DNA of 64,000 nt. Origin: an uncultured Desulfobacteraceae bacterium. GTDB taxonomy: Bacteria; Desulfobacterota; Desulfobacteria; Desulfobacterales; Desulfatirhabdiaceae. A program made the translations under genes and the position numbers. A model generated the notes under the pieces. The model saw only the letters and a list, made by a program, of their open reading frames with translations. It did not search any database and had not been told where the DNA came from. This document shows, piece by piece, positions 27,954 to 35,128 of this stretch; within the stretch, counting starts at the first letter, position 1, and every line of letters starts with the position of its first letter. The stretch lies in NCBI GenBank assembly GCA_903953895.1, contig CAJBLH010000013.1:1-64000 (forward strand), written 5' to 3'.

Positions 27954-28358
27954 ATGTCTTACAGCATCAGTAAAGACTGTATCGGGTGCGGGGCCTGCTC
28001 CAAAAAATGCCCTGAAAAAGCCATTGTCGGCGAAGTCAAGAAGCGATTCGACATTGATCCCGATTTGTGTACGGAATGCGGCACTTGTTTTGCGACTTGT
28101 ACCAAAGGCGCAGTCTGCGATCCAAATGGCAACCGCTCTCCCAAAAAGAGCAAATCCCAAAAACATGCAAAAGCCCGCATCGACATCAAATTATGTGCAG
28201 GATGTAAAAACTGCTTCCTGAATTGCCCGAACGACGCCGTTAAATTGATTAAAAAAAACATTTTTTCAAAAAATTACGGCGTCGTTGATTCGGAAATCTG
28301 TACCGGATGCGGTAATTGCCTTGGATACTGCATCACCGGGGCGGTTCAGTTAATCTAA
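27954..28358 (+). CDS. Ferredoxin-like protein with four [4Fe-4S] motifs
   Basis: A 134-residue cytoplasmic protein made of two 2x[4Fe-4S] modules. Motifs are CIGCGACSKKCP and CTECGTCFATCT in the first half, CAGCKNCFLNCP and CTGCGNCLGYCI in the second, separated by a Lys-rich linker (about residues 62-75). It is the only plus-strand gene inside the long minus-strand magnetosome block and is divergent from feoB. It may supply electrons for iron reduction during uptake or mineralisation. Its 3' end overlaps the convergent zinc-ribbon gene by 9 bases. Confidence 0.88.
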   Translation: MSYSISKDCIGCGACSKKCPEKAIVGEVKKRFDIDPDLCTECGTCFATCTKGAVCDPNGNRSPKKSKSQKHAKARIDIKLCAGCKNCFLNCPNDAVKLIKKNIFSKNYGVVDSEICTGCGNCLGYCITGAVQLI

Positions 28359-28637
28359 CGCCTTATCTACCAGGTACACCTTAAAGTAATGACCACATTC
28401 CGTGCAATAACTGATGGTCATTTCCGCAGTGAGCATGTAAATTCCCGCTATGACCATGGGAATTCCGAGGATGGGTCCGCCTAAAAACAGAAAACAAAAT
28501 GCACCACCCACCAATAACGTATACGGCCATTTCCCCGAGTGTTTTTTAACGGTCAATATATCCATATTACACCCGCAATGCCTGCATGTAACAGGTTTTC
28601 GTTTCGGTTTTCCCTCTTCCACGACATTAATCCTCAT
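28350..28637 (-). CDS. Small membrane protein with split zinc ribbon
   Basis: A 95-residue protein. CRHCG near residues 18-22 and CTECG near 79-83 flank two closely spaced hydrophobic stretches (about 38-68). The two CxxC pairs could form one zinc ribbon on the same side of the membrane if the hydrophobic part is a hairpin. It overlaps the ferredoxin gene tail-to-tail. No clear Shine-Dalgarno. No family recognised; it lies last in the biomineralisation block. Confidence 0.6.
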   Translation of the reverse strand: MRINVVEEGKPKRKPVTCRHCGCNMDILTVKKHSGKWPYTLLVGGAFCFLFLGGPILGIPMVIAGIYMLTAEMTISYCTECGHYFKVYLVDKALD

Positions 28638-28650
28638 GGCCTGGTTTATA

Positions 28651-28974
28651 TCAATTCTTTTTAAATTTATTCAGTCCCATCGACAGACCAACGGCACCAC
28701 CAACCACACCCGTTATTTTTGTGATAACACCGGCAACGACCACCTCCGCCGCACTGGCTGTAATCGCGATGGCGGCGACACCCGCCAGAAGTCCGAGCCC
28801 TCCGCCGATCAGAACCTTGGTACCAACATCTATCACATCGGACAATACAACCGTTTTATTGGCTGGAGTGAGGCAATTTTCATCAAAATCATCTAAGTCA
28901 TCCTTCTTTTTTCGCTTCTTTTTGACGTAAATGGCCCGTTTTGCTTCTTCATAATCCCGTAACTGGTCATCCAT
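28651..28974 (-). CDS. Small Gly/Ala-rich membrane protein (a)
   Basis: About 107 residues. The ATG at 28974 (MDDQLRDYEEA) follows AGGAG; a longer frame from 29040 would overlap the next gene. The N-terminus is cytoplasmic-like with a KKKRKKKDD cluster. Two hydrophobic glycine-rich segments follow (VLIGGGLGLLAGVAAIAITA; VITKITGVVGGAVGLSMGL). LG/GG-rich segments recall those of magnetosome membrane proteins such as Mms6 and MamD, but no homology is claimed. It is similar in layout to the next gene, suggesting duplication. Confidence 0.6.
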   Translation of the reverse strand: MDDQLRDYEEAKRAIYVKKKRKKKDDLDDFDENCLTPANKTVVLSDVIDVGTKVLIGGGLGLLAGVAAIAITASAAEVVVAGVITKITGVVGGAVGLSMGLNKFKKN

Positions 28975-28987
28975 CGCTGCTGTCTCC

Positions 28988-29356
28988 TTATATAACAATT
29001 GGCATATGAGTGCGCCGACTCGCATTATCTTTTGCATCAAGCTGTTTTTTATTCACTTTTCGGAAGACACCGATTCCAGCACCGGCAACGCTGCCACCAC
29101 CGGTGGCGCATATCTTGACAGCCATCACATGCCCAAAAAGGGCTTTTAGCGCAGCGGCTGGAACCGCCGCCAATCCGACAGTAGTGGCGATAATGCCGAC
29201 ACTGGCACCCATAACCACAGTTTTACTTACTTCGGATAATGAATTATGAGGACAATCCTTATGCGCCATTTTGGCTATTTTCGAAAAATGTGCTTTACAA
29301 AATTCATGGCTGTATCCACGATATTCACATGTTTCGCAATGTGTCAGTTTTTTCAT
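28988..29356 (-). CDS. Small Cys/His-rich and Gly/Ala-rich membrane protein (b)
   Basis: A 122-residue protein. The N-terminal 40 residues hold CETCEYRGYSHEFCKAHF and HKDCPH, a possible zinc or iron site. After the shared start SKTVV come two hydrophobic Ala/Gly-rich segments (about 47-72 and 76-98) and a basic tail. The SKTVV start and the two-helix pattern parallel protein (a) (NKTVV). AAGGGA precedes the ATG. Function unknown; placement suggests a magnetosome-membrane component. Confidence 0.6.
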   Translation of the reverse strand: MKKLTHCETCEYRGYSHEFCKAHFSKIAKMAHKDCPHNSLSEVSKTVVMGASVGIIATTVGLAAVPAAALKALFGHVMAVKICATGGGSVAGAGIGVFRKVNKKQLDAKDNASRRTHMPIVI

Positions 29357-29368
29357 ATTTGCAATCCC

Positions 29369-31183
29369 TTAATTCAAATAAAACATCTCCATCCACAAAA
29401 TATACACCGTGGAAAATGCTAAAAACGCAAACATGACCGGCAGCCCGATCTGAGAGAACTGACTGGAGGTAAGCGTATTACCGCCGGCAAGCGTCATTCT
29501 GTATTTTTTGCTGTAATTTTCAATCAAGCTTATCGAAACGGGGCCGGCCGTCGCGCCGACAATGGATGCGGATGCTCCGGCCAGCACCCCCAAAGACAGC
29601 GCCCACCAGATAATATGGTGCGGCGGCTGCATGCCGAGCCCGAGCTCGACTGGAATCAACAATGCGGTTGTCGGTCCCGCACTTAAAAAAGCGGTGATAA
29701 AAGCAGCAGACCACATCACCACCAAGCTCAGCAACCAGACTTTTCCGAAGGACAAAAAGACAATCCCTTTTGAAACATATTCCAGCAGGCAGGTCGCTTC
29801 AAGCCCCCCCACCACGACAAACAGACCGGTGAAGAATAATATATCGTTAAAAGGAATCCGGCTCAACAGGGATTTCTTGTCGATCCCTGAGAATAAAAAA
29901 AGAGATAGGCCGCCAATCAATGCCACAGCCGATGTGCTTAAGGAAACCCACTCGGAAAGACAGAACAGAAAAATCATATGAAATAGAACAAACAGTGCTC
30001 TTCGAACCACGCTGCGCTCTTTTGAGGTCAGCCGGGGTTCGGTCATTTTATCCGGCTGGGCCAGTACATTCAAGGCACCGAAAACATGACTCTTTTTTTT
30101 CAAAATAACCAGTAGAACACCAAGCAATATCAGGCAAATTGGCATTAAATTGGCGATAAAAGGAATAAAAGCGATGCCTGTCTCCGATGAAATGATCATG
30201 TTGGGAAAATCGCCGATCATGGTGGACGCTCCGCCGAGATTGGACGAAATGATTTCTCCGATGATTACCGGCCGCGGATCAAACCCCACATTGGCGGCAA
30301 GATTCATCGTCATGGGAACGACAATCATCATAACGATCAAATTGTTTGCAAATAAGGATAAAAAATACGTCAACAGACAAAACAGAACCATGATCTTCAA
30401 TCGACTGTTTCCCGCAACCTGCTGGAGCTTGAATGCAATCACACCAAAAAAGCCGGCCATATCCAATATTGCAGCAAGGATTCCCATCCCCAGCAAAAGA
30501 GATATGGTATTCACGTTGATTGCAAAAAAAGCGTCAATAGGGCTGTAAACCCTGAAAAGAAGTCCCAGTGCCACAAACAATGAAGCGAACAAGGAGATAA
30601 TAAGCACCCTACTGCCAATATGGTGATATAAAAGGAAGAACATCACGGAAGTCAGTACAAAAAATAAAACCGCCACACCAATCTTCTGTTGTTTTGTCAA
30701 CAGCCTGCATTTGGTTGTTTTGTCGGGTCGCGAATGATCCGTGACCAGTATATACATATCAACATTGCGTCCATCGTGTTCGATGGTAAGAGCCAGAACC
30801 GTATTATTCATGCTGACATCAAAAATATGAGCCGCCTGGTTCGGGGTTGTAATCAGTTTGCCGTCCAATCCGACAATCCGATCTCCGGGTTCCAGCCCGG
30901 CGCGCCAAGCTGGTGATCCTGGATATACGCGTCCGACAATCAGAGGCGAGATGTCGTTGCCCGTTCCGGAAAAAAGAATCTCGGCGCCTATTTTGCCGGC
31001 TTGGGAAGGCCAGGCCCGATGTTGACCATAATATTTTTGCTCAACCCCCTTGCCCCACAATGACCAAAGAATCAATAAAACGACGAACCCAACAAAAAGA
31101 AAAACCTTATAGTCGTCGCCGGTATTATCGGCAGTACTGACGGCTGCAGGGGGTCGGTATCGGGCGGTTCGGATCACCATCAT
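29369..31183 (-). CDS. PDZ-fused MamN-like (CitT/ArsB-type) transporter
   Basis: A 604-residue protein. One transmembrane helix (about 28-45) is followed by a PDZ domain (about 60-150, with PLIVGRVYPGSPAWRAGLEPGDRIVGLDG). Then come 10-12 transmembrane helices of the ion-transporter superfamily (SLFANNLIVMMIVVPMTMNLA and NLGGASTMIGDFPN motifs). MamN in alphaproteobacteria is the related Na+/H+ antiporter-like protein but lacks a PDZ. Its ATG overlaps the stop of the MamM-like gene (4 bases). A role in proton export from the magnetosome lumen during iron oxide formation is inferred. Confidence 0.78.
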   Translation of the reverse strand: MMVIRTARYRPPAAVSTADNTGDDYKVFLFVGFVVLLILWSLWGKGVEQKYYGQHRAWPSQAGKIGAEILFSGTGNDISPLIVGRVYPGSPAWRAGLEPGDRIVGLDGKLITTPNQAAHIFDVSMNNTVLALTIEHDGRNVDMYILVTDHSRPDKTTKCRLLTKQQKIGVAVLFFVLTSVMFFLLYHHIGSRVLIISLFASLFVALGLLFRVYSPIDAFFAINVNTISLLLGMGILAAILDMAGFFGVIAFKLQQVAGNSRLKIMVLFCLLTYFLSLFANNLIVMMIVVPMTMNLAANVGFDPRPVIIGEIISSNLGGASTMIGDFPNMIISSETGIAFIPFIANLMPICLILLGVLLVILKKKSHVFGALNVLAQPDKMTEPRLTSKERSVVRRALFVLFHMIFLFCLSEWVSLSTSAVALIGGLSLFLFSGIDKKSLLSRIPFNDILFFTGLFVVVGGLEATCLLEYVSKGIVFLSFGKVWLLSLVVMWSAAFITAFLSAGPTTALLIPVELGLGMQPPHHIIWWALSLGVLAGASASIVGATAGPVSISLIENYSKKYRMTLAGGNTLTSSQFSQIGLPVMFAFLAFSTVYILWMEMFYLN

Positions 31184-32061
31184 TCACTCTCCGGCGGACA
31201 CAAGTTGACGAACACTCTTTCAAAATCCCCACTCCCTTCCATCAACCGCGCCTGAACCTTTTCACCGGTTTTCTGCGCCTCCAGTATGGAACATCCGGGA
31301 TCCACCAGGATATCCAGCTCGACCCATATCCTCTGGCCGATCTGTCTGGTTTTGATATTTGTGGCACTTTGAATGTCTGGCATTTCGGAAATAATCCCGG
31401 CGATCTCTTCTTTATAACGGTCATTAACGGAATAGTCCATCAAAGCCCTTACCGAATCGATCAGCATTTTATAACAGGCATTGATGATGATACCAACCAC
31501 CAAAATGGCGGTAACCGGATCCAGATAGTGATACCCCATTTTAGCGCTGATCACTCCCACCAGAACTGCCACGGAAGAAAAACAATTCGCCCTGTTGGCC
31601 CAGGCTCCGGCTAAAATGATCTGACTGTTCACGCGCACTCCAGCGCAACGCAGGTATCGAAACAACATTTCAGTGGTACCGATGGAGATCATCGCCATCA
31701 GCGCAGCCGATAAGTGAGGGGGAGAAACGACAGGCTCACTGACAAGATGCTTGATGGAGAGAAAAAGAAGCGCCAGTGCGCCTGAAATTATGAAAAAAGA
31801 TATAAAACCAGTGAGCAAAAACTCAATTTTGCCGTATCCATAATGATATCCGCTGTTTTTTTGCCGGCTGCTGATTTTCTGGCTCATGATGATGGCAACC
31901 GCCACAACGACATTCGAGGCAGAGTGCAAACCGTCGGCAATACATGCCTTGCTGCCGCCGATGACCCCGACAGTGATTTTCAAAACCACCAGTATCAGAT
32001 TGACCCAAAAACTGACCCAACCAATCCGAATAGCGCATTGTGTGCATCGTGTATTTGCCAT
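31180..32061 (-). CDS. mamM: MamM-like cation diffusion facilitator, metal site altered
   Basis: About 293 residues. The start MANTRCTQC is chosen by analogy with MamB in this window (MKYRACRKC) and because it falls 5 bases after the upstream stop. CDF fold: six transmembrane helices and a C-terminal cytoplasmic domain. The segment IGWVSF...VIGGSKA matches MamM better than MamB. The transport site is unusual: TM2 has His46-x3-Asn50 instead of [HD]-x3-Asp, and TM5 has Ala155-x3-Asn159 instead of [HD]-x3-Asp. MamM and MamB normally heterodimerise to load iron. This one may act mainly as a partner or scaffold. Confidence 0.85.
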   Translation of the reverse strand: MANTRCTQCAIRIGWVSFWVNLILVVLKITVGVIGGSKACIADGLHSASNVVVAVAIIMSQKISSRQKNSGYHYGYGKIEFLLTGFISFFIISGALALLFLSIKHLVSEPVVSPPHLSAALMAMISIGTTEMLFRYLRCAGVRVNSQIILAGAWANRANCFSSVAVLVGVISAKMGYHYLDPVTAILVVGIIINACYKMLIDSVRALMDYSVNDRYKEEIAGIISEMPDIQSATNIKTRQIGQRIWVELDILVDPGCSILEAQKTGEKVQARLMEGSGDFERVFVNLCPPESE

Positions 32062-32065
32062 ATGA

Positions 32066-32362
32066 TCAAATTTCATCTTCATCTTCAATAGCGATATAGT
32101 TTTTGGTTCCGTTCTTACCATTTCTGCTGTTATTTTTATAACGACGCATGGCGAGAATCTGTCTTTTCATCATTTCTTCCCGCCCGACCCCGACAAGATG
32201 TCGAATCACATAGCCACTGACCCCTGCAATAGCAATGACAAATATCATTCGAATATTCAATGGCTTGCCCCAAAAAAAATATATTGGCACATGATCGAAA
32301 TTTTGCATGGCGAATAACACTGCCAGTATCGTCAAAATGATCGTTGTCACTGTTTTATACAT
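32066..32362 (-). CDS. MamL-like (LapA-domain) small membrane protein
   Basis: A 98-residue protein with two transmembrane helices (about 5-20 and 38-58) separated by NFDHVPIYFFWGKPLN, the LapA-type layout. A basic cytoplasmic tail (MMKRQILAMRRYKNNSRNGKNG) ends in an acidic stretch EDEDEI. MamL has the same two-helix plus basic-tail organisation and is needed for magnetosome membrane invagination in Magnetospirillum. Sequence identity is low, so this is a fold-and-context assignment. AAGGTGA precedes the ATG; the next gene is the MamM-like CDF. Confidence 0.62.
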   Translation of the reverse strand: MYKTVTTIILTILAVLFAMQNFDHVPIYFFWGKPLNIRMIFVIAIAGVSGYVIRHLVGVGREEMMKRQILAMRRYKNNSRNGKNGTKNYIAIEDEDEI

Positions 32363-32388
32363 TTTGCTTTCGTCACCTTATTCCCATG

Positions 32389-32730
32389 TTATCGAATAAT
32401 TTTTTGAAAAACCAAACCCCGAGGATATGAATTGCCCTGCCCGGTTCGTGAAACTGCCGTGCGATCCGTCCGGGCCGGCAAAGGTCGCCAGACCGGCTGT
32501 TGAGGGTCAATCGTCTGATTCATTGTCTGCATTTGTCTGGCGCCGGGAGGCAGATCCTGAGTGAAACGCTGGTTGAAAGCTGTCGCCACAAGTGCATGGG
32601 GGCTTTGTGGCTTGGTTTTTTCATTATTAAATACAATCATCAGCATTCCCGATAAACTCAAAAAAACGATGCCGACCAACACCCAGACTGTCCGTTCGCT
32701 CAGCTCTTTTTTGTTTACATTTTCACGCAT
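32389..32730 (-). CDS. Small single-span anchored protein of unknown function
   Basis: A 113-residue protein with an N-terminal transmembrane helix (about 15-33) and a Pro/Gln/Arg-rich periplasmic or lumenal tail without secondary-structure signal. AAAGGA lies upstream of the ATG. The gene overlaps the end of the NapH-like gene by 16 bases, so they are co-translated. No cysteine or heme motif. It may correspond to a lineage-specific magnetosome protein, but I recognise no family. Confidence 0.6.
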   Translation of the reverse strand: MRENVNKKELSERTVWVLVGIVFLSLSGMLMIVFNNEKTKPQSPHALVATAFNQRFTQDLPPGARQMQTMNQTIDPQQPVWRPLPARTDRTAVSRTGQGNSYPRGLVFQKIIR

Positions 32731-33566
32731 GGCCGTTGTCCTTTATTCTGTTGCGGCAATGTCTTAGCGATTTTGACGTGACCGCAACGGGTGCATTCCA
32801 GACAGCGGATGCAGTCGCCTGAATCCACATCCATGGCCACGGTCAGGTCCGTGGGGCAGTTGACCTGACAGACGTTACAGCCATCACATTTCCGATCCAC
32901 TTCGAGGCGAATGAGGCTGAAGCGGTTGAATATGGACAATATCGCACCCATCGGACATATCGCCCGGCAAAACGGCCGTTTACTGACAACAAACCAGACC
33001 AGACAGCCTGCCAGAATGATCAAGTCCACGGCAAACAGCACACCGGGACCATCAGGCAGCACCTGTTGCCCTGTGGCCGGATTGGTCGGATTCCAAAGCA
33101 CCCAGGGGATACCAGCCGTCAGTGTTCCGGCGGGACACAGTTTGGAGAAAGCCAACTCCCCGGTTAAATAGGGGACCAGCATCACCAGCACAACCAGAAC
33201 AACATATTTTAAGTACGTCAAATAAATCGGAACGACAATTTTTTTACATTTGATTTTGTACAACAATTCCTGCAGGAAACCAAAAGGACAGAGCCATCCA
33301 CAGGCCATTCGACCAGTGGTCAGACCGACCAGCCCCACAATGCCAAGCCAATAATAGGGTACGGTATGGATGGCCATAAAATGCTGTAATGTACCGATCG
33401 GACAAGAAAACAAGGCCGACGGACATGCGTAGCAGTTCAGATATGGCACACAAACACCTTTCAAGATATTGGAGTTGATCGTCCTGGTAAAAAAAACACC
33501 CAAATAGCTGTTGGTCAAGAATGTACTCGCTAATTGGAAATAAAATCTGAAACGGCTAAGCGTCAT
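32715..33566 (-). CDS. NapH-like polytopic iron-sulfur membrane protein
   Basis: A 283-residue protein with four to five transmembrane helices. NapH/CcoG-type cytoplasmic cysteine motifs are CGWLCPFGFLQEL and CRAICPMGAI. The C-terminal ferredoxin-like domain has CDGCNVCQVNCP and a less regular CIRCLECTRCGH. Such proteins move electrons between quinol or cytoplasmic donors and periplasmic partners. In this cluster it could feed the magnetochrome and multiheme proteins. The ATG abuts the TAA that ends the possible readthrough extension of the upstream gene. Confidence 0.85.
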   Translation of the reverse strand: MTLSRFRFYFQLASTFLTNSYLGVFFTRTINSNILKGVCVPYLNCYACPSALFSCPIGTLQHFMAIHTVPYYWLGIVGLVGLTTGRMACGWLCPFGFLQELLYKIKCKKIVVPIYLTYLKYVVLVVLVMLVPYLTGELAFSKLCPAGTLTAGIPWVLWNPTNPATGQQVLPDGPGVLFAVDLIILAGCLVWFVVSKRPFCRAICPMGAILSIFNRFSLIRLEVDRKCDGCNVCQVNCPTDLTVAMDVDSGDCIRCLECTRCGHVKIAKTLPQQNKGQRPCVKM

Positions 33567-33692
33567 TTATCTAAAACCCCATTGCTGGCCACCCTGGCCG
33601 GTTGGAGTCGCTCAGCCACCGCCCATGGCAGCCAATGTCAGGTTATTTCCGGTAAATCCCATTTGCTGGCCACCCAGGCCGGCTGGAGGCAC
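33567..33692 (-). pseudogene. In-frame C-terminal extension behind two TGA codons
   Basis: Directly after the TGA of the zinc-ribbon gene (33693-33695) the same frame stays open. It gives 26 codons (GGQQMGFTGNNLTLAAMGGG at the end), a second TGA at 33612-33614, then 14 codons (TPTGQGGQQWGFR) and TAA at 33567-33569. The TAA touches the next ATG. The pieces repeat the end of the annotated protein: VMNFRGAASNLTVAA, QMGFTGNNLTLAA and QWGFR. This looks like a C-terminal tandem repeat interrupted by two nonsense codons, or one read through. Confidence 0.5.
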
Positions 33693-34043
33693 TCAGGCAG
33701 CCACAGTCAGGTTGCTGGCAGCCCCTCGAAAATTCATAACCTGGCCGCATATCGGGCAAGTTGGAACGCCGGTGGCGCTCCAATTCGGCAGGCCGACAGC
33801 ACCGTGCTGGGGACATACAAATTGTCCGGCCGGCTGCTGCACCGCGGTTGCAAAAGGCTGTTGAAGAACGGGAGCCACCGCGGCCGCGGTCATCAAGTCC
33901 GAAGCCGTCTGCACCTGCCGCGACCATTTGCCGAAGCCGAATACGGCCCAGTAAATGCCGGTGGTAATCACGGCTGCACCCAGTACCAGCCCAAAAAATG
34001 CAGCATAACGTCTCAGCTCGGTATTATCGAATAATCCAAACAT
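33693..34043 (-). CDS. Membrane-anchored zinc-ribbon protein of magnetosome cluster
   Basis: A 116-residue protein with one transmembrane helix (about 12-32), a Gln/Ala/Pro linker and a C-terminal CPQHG...CPICGQVM motif (about residues 76-100). The motif could bind zinc or, with CxxH-like spacing, iron. GGAG precedes the ATG. The gene ends at a TGA beyond which a repeat of its own C-terminus continues in frame. No enzyme family recognised. Confidence 0.65.
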   Translation of the reverse strand: MFGLFDNTELRRYAAFFGLVLGAAVITTGIYWAVFGFGKWSRQVQTASDLMTAAAVAPVLQQPFATAVQQPAGQFVCPQHGAVGLPNWSATGVPTCPICGQVMNFRGAASNLTVAA

Positions 34044-34088
34044 CCATTTCTCCTTTTCCAGAGGTTAACCTAACCCAATGCAGGAAGT

Positions 34089-34193
34089 TCAAAGCGTTGC
34101 GCCGTTGCGCCAGGTTTCAAGGAAATCGCCTGTAGCCAAACCAACGATCAGAAAGGTAAAGAACAGGGCGAACATGATATATCTGACTGTCAT
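34089..34193 (-). CDS. 34-residue single-span membrane peptide
   Basis: An ATG at 34193 preceded by AAGGA (8 bases) opens a 34-codon frame ending at TGA 34089-34091. It has a hydrophobic helix (YIMFALFFTFLIVGLA) followed by TGDFLETWRNGATL. It fills most of the gap between the pseudoprotease and zinc-ribbon genes on the same strand. Short single-helix proteins are common in magnetosome clusters. Support is start, ribosome site, hydrophobicity and fit only. Confidence 0.5.
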   Translation of the reverse strand: MTVRYIMFALFFTFLIVGLATGDFLETWRNGATL

Positions 34194-34215
34194 TTTCTTA
34201 TCCTTAGCCGCGGGG

Positions 34216-35079
34216 TTATAAATTCGCGTTCAAAAACGCCATCACATCATTGATCGGAATAGCAAATCCAATACCGGAATAATGATTGTCCGGCATGAAA
34301 CAGGCCATATTGATCCCGACAACCTCGCCTTTCACGTTTACCAATGGCCCGCCGTCATTGCCTTGATTGATGGAGGCATCCGTCTGAATCAAATCCGGGT
34401 AGCGGATGCCATTTATATCCAGTTGGCGGTTGCTGCTGCTGACGATCCCCATGGTTACGGTTCGAGCAAAACCAAAGGGGCTTCCGATGGCCAAAACGAT
34501 ATCTCCTAACTTTATCAGGTCTGAATTCCCCAGAACCACAGGAACAAAACCATCCTCGGTTCTGATTTTCAACAACGCCAGATCGGTTTTTCGATCCACA
34601 TCGATTACATCCGCAAGGTAATCCCGCCTGCCGCCGGTATAAACGGTAACCCGTACCGGGTTGGACGTACCCACTGTCTGGAAAGTGGTAAGCACATAAC
34701 CACGGGAATCGATAATGATGCCGGAGCCGATTAGATTATCGTTTGACTGATAGGGGTCCAAATAGATCAACCCATTGGCGTTCGATTGGATCTGACTGTT
34801 TTTGCTCCTGAAAATCCCAACAACCGCCGGCCTGACCATTGAAACCACGCGGCTGATATCTTCCTGAACCGCCAGGATCGTTACAGGCGAAGCCACGTTC
34901 TGCTGACGCATCGGCTGGGTTTGAACAACTGGAAGCGGAACCGCCACTTGAGGGGTGATCGGCAACACGTCATTTCGTTTAAACCCCACATTGGTCCAAA
35001 TGGCGCCAAGTACCAGCAGCATCAGAACCGTAATCGGCCAGAAATAGTCGTTGATTTTAAAATTCGTATTCTTTTTCAT
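34216..35079 (-). CDS. MamE/MamO-type trypsin-like pseudoprotease
   Basis: A 287-residue protein: transmembrane anchor (about 13-31), linker, then an HtrA-like chymotrypsin fold (about 70-285). The catalytic His position is Gln134 (GYVLTTFQTV), Asp166 is kept (KTDLALLK), and the catalytic Ser is Asp242 (NQGNDGGP). The protein therefore cannot be a serine protease. There is no PDZ or CxxCH; those modules are in the two genes just upstream. In deltaproteobacterial clusters MamE is often split into N- and C-terminal genes, and this fits the N-terminal part. MamO of Magnetospirillum is also a pseudoprotease, with a metal-binding role. Confidence 0.87.
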   Translation of the reverse strand: MKKNTNFKINDYFWPITVLMLLVLGAIWTNVGFKRNDVLPITPQVAVPLPVVQTQPMRQQNVASPVTILAVQEDISRVVSMVRPAVVGIFRSKNSQIQSNANGLIYLDPYQSNDNLIGSGIIIDSRGYVLTTFQTVGTSNPVRVTVYTGGRRDYLADVIDVDRKTDLALLKIRTEDGFVPVVLGNSDLIKLGDIVLAIGSPFGFARTVTMGIVSSSNRQLDINGIRYPDLIQTDASINQGNDGGPLVNVKGEVVGINMACFMPDNHYSGIGFAIPINDVMAFLNANL

Positions 35080-35128
35080 TCGCCCAATAATAAAATCTTT
35101 TTCTCATGCTTTCTTTTCACGATAATAG

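Noticed and set aside
33567..33695. Selenocysteine insertion at the TGA codons
   Set aside because: Sequence around the TGA codons lacks a redox motif and I saw no convincing SECIS hairpin; reported only as possible readthrough or decay.
33534..34034. 166-codon plus-strand frame
   Set aside because: Antisense to the zinc-ribbon gene and its repeats; the minus-strand gene has a ribosome site, membrane helix and CxxC motifs.
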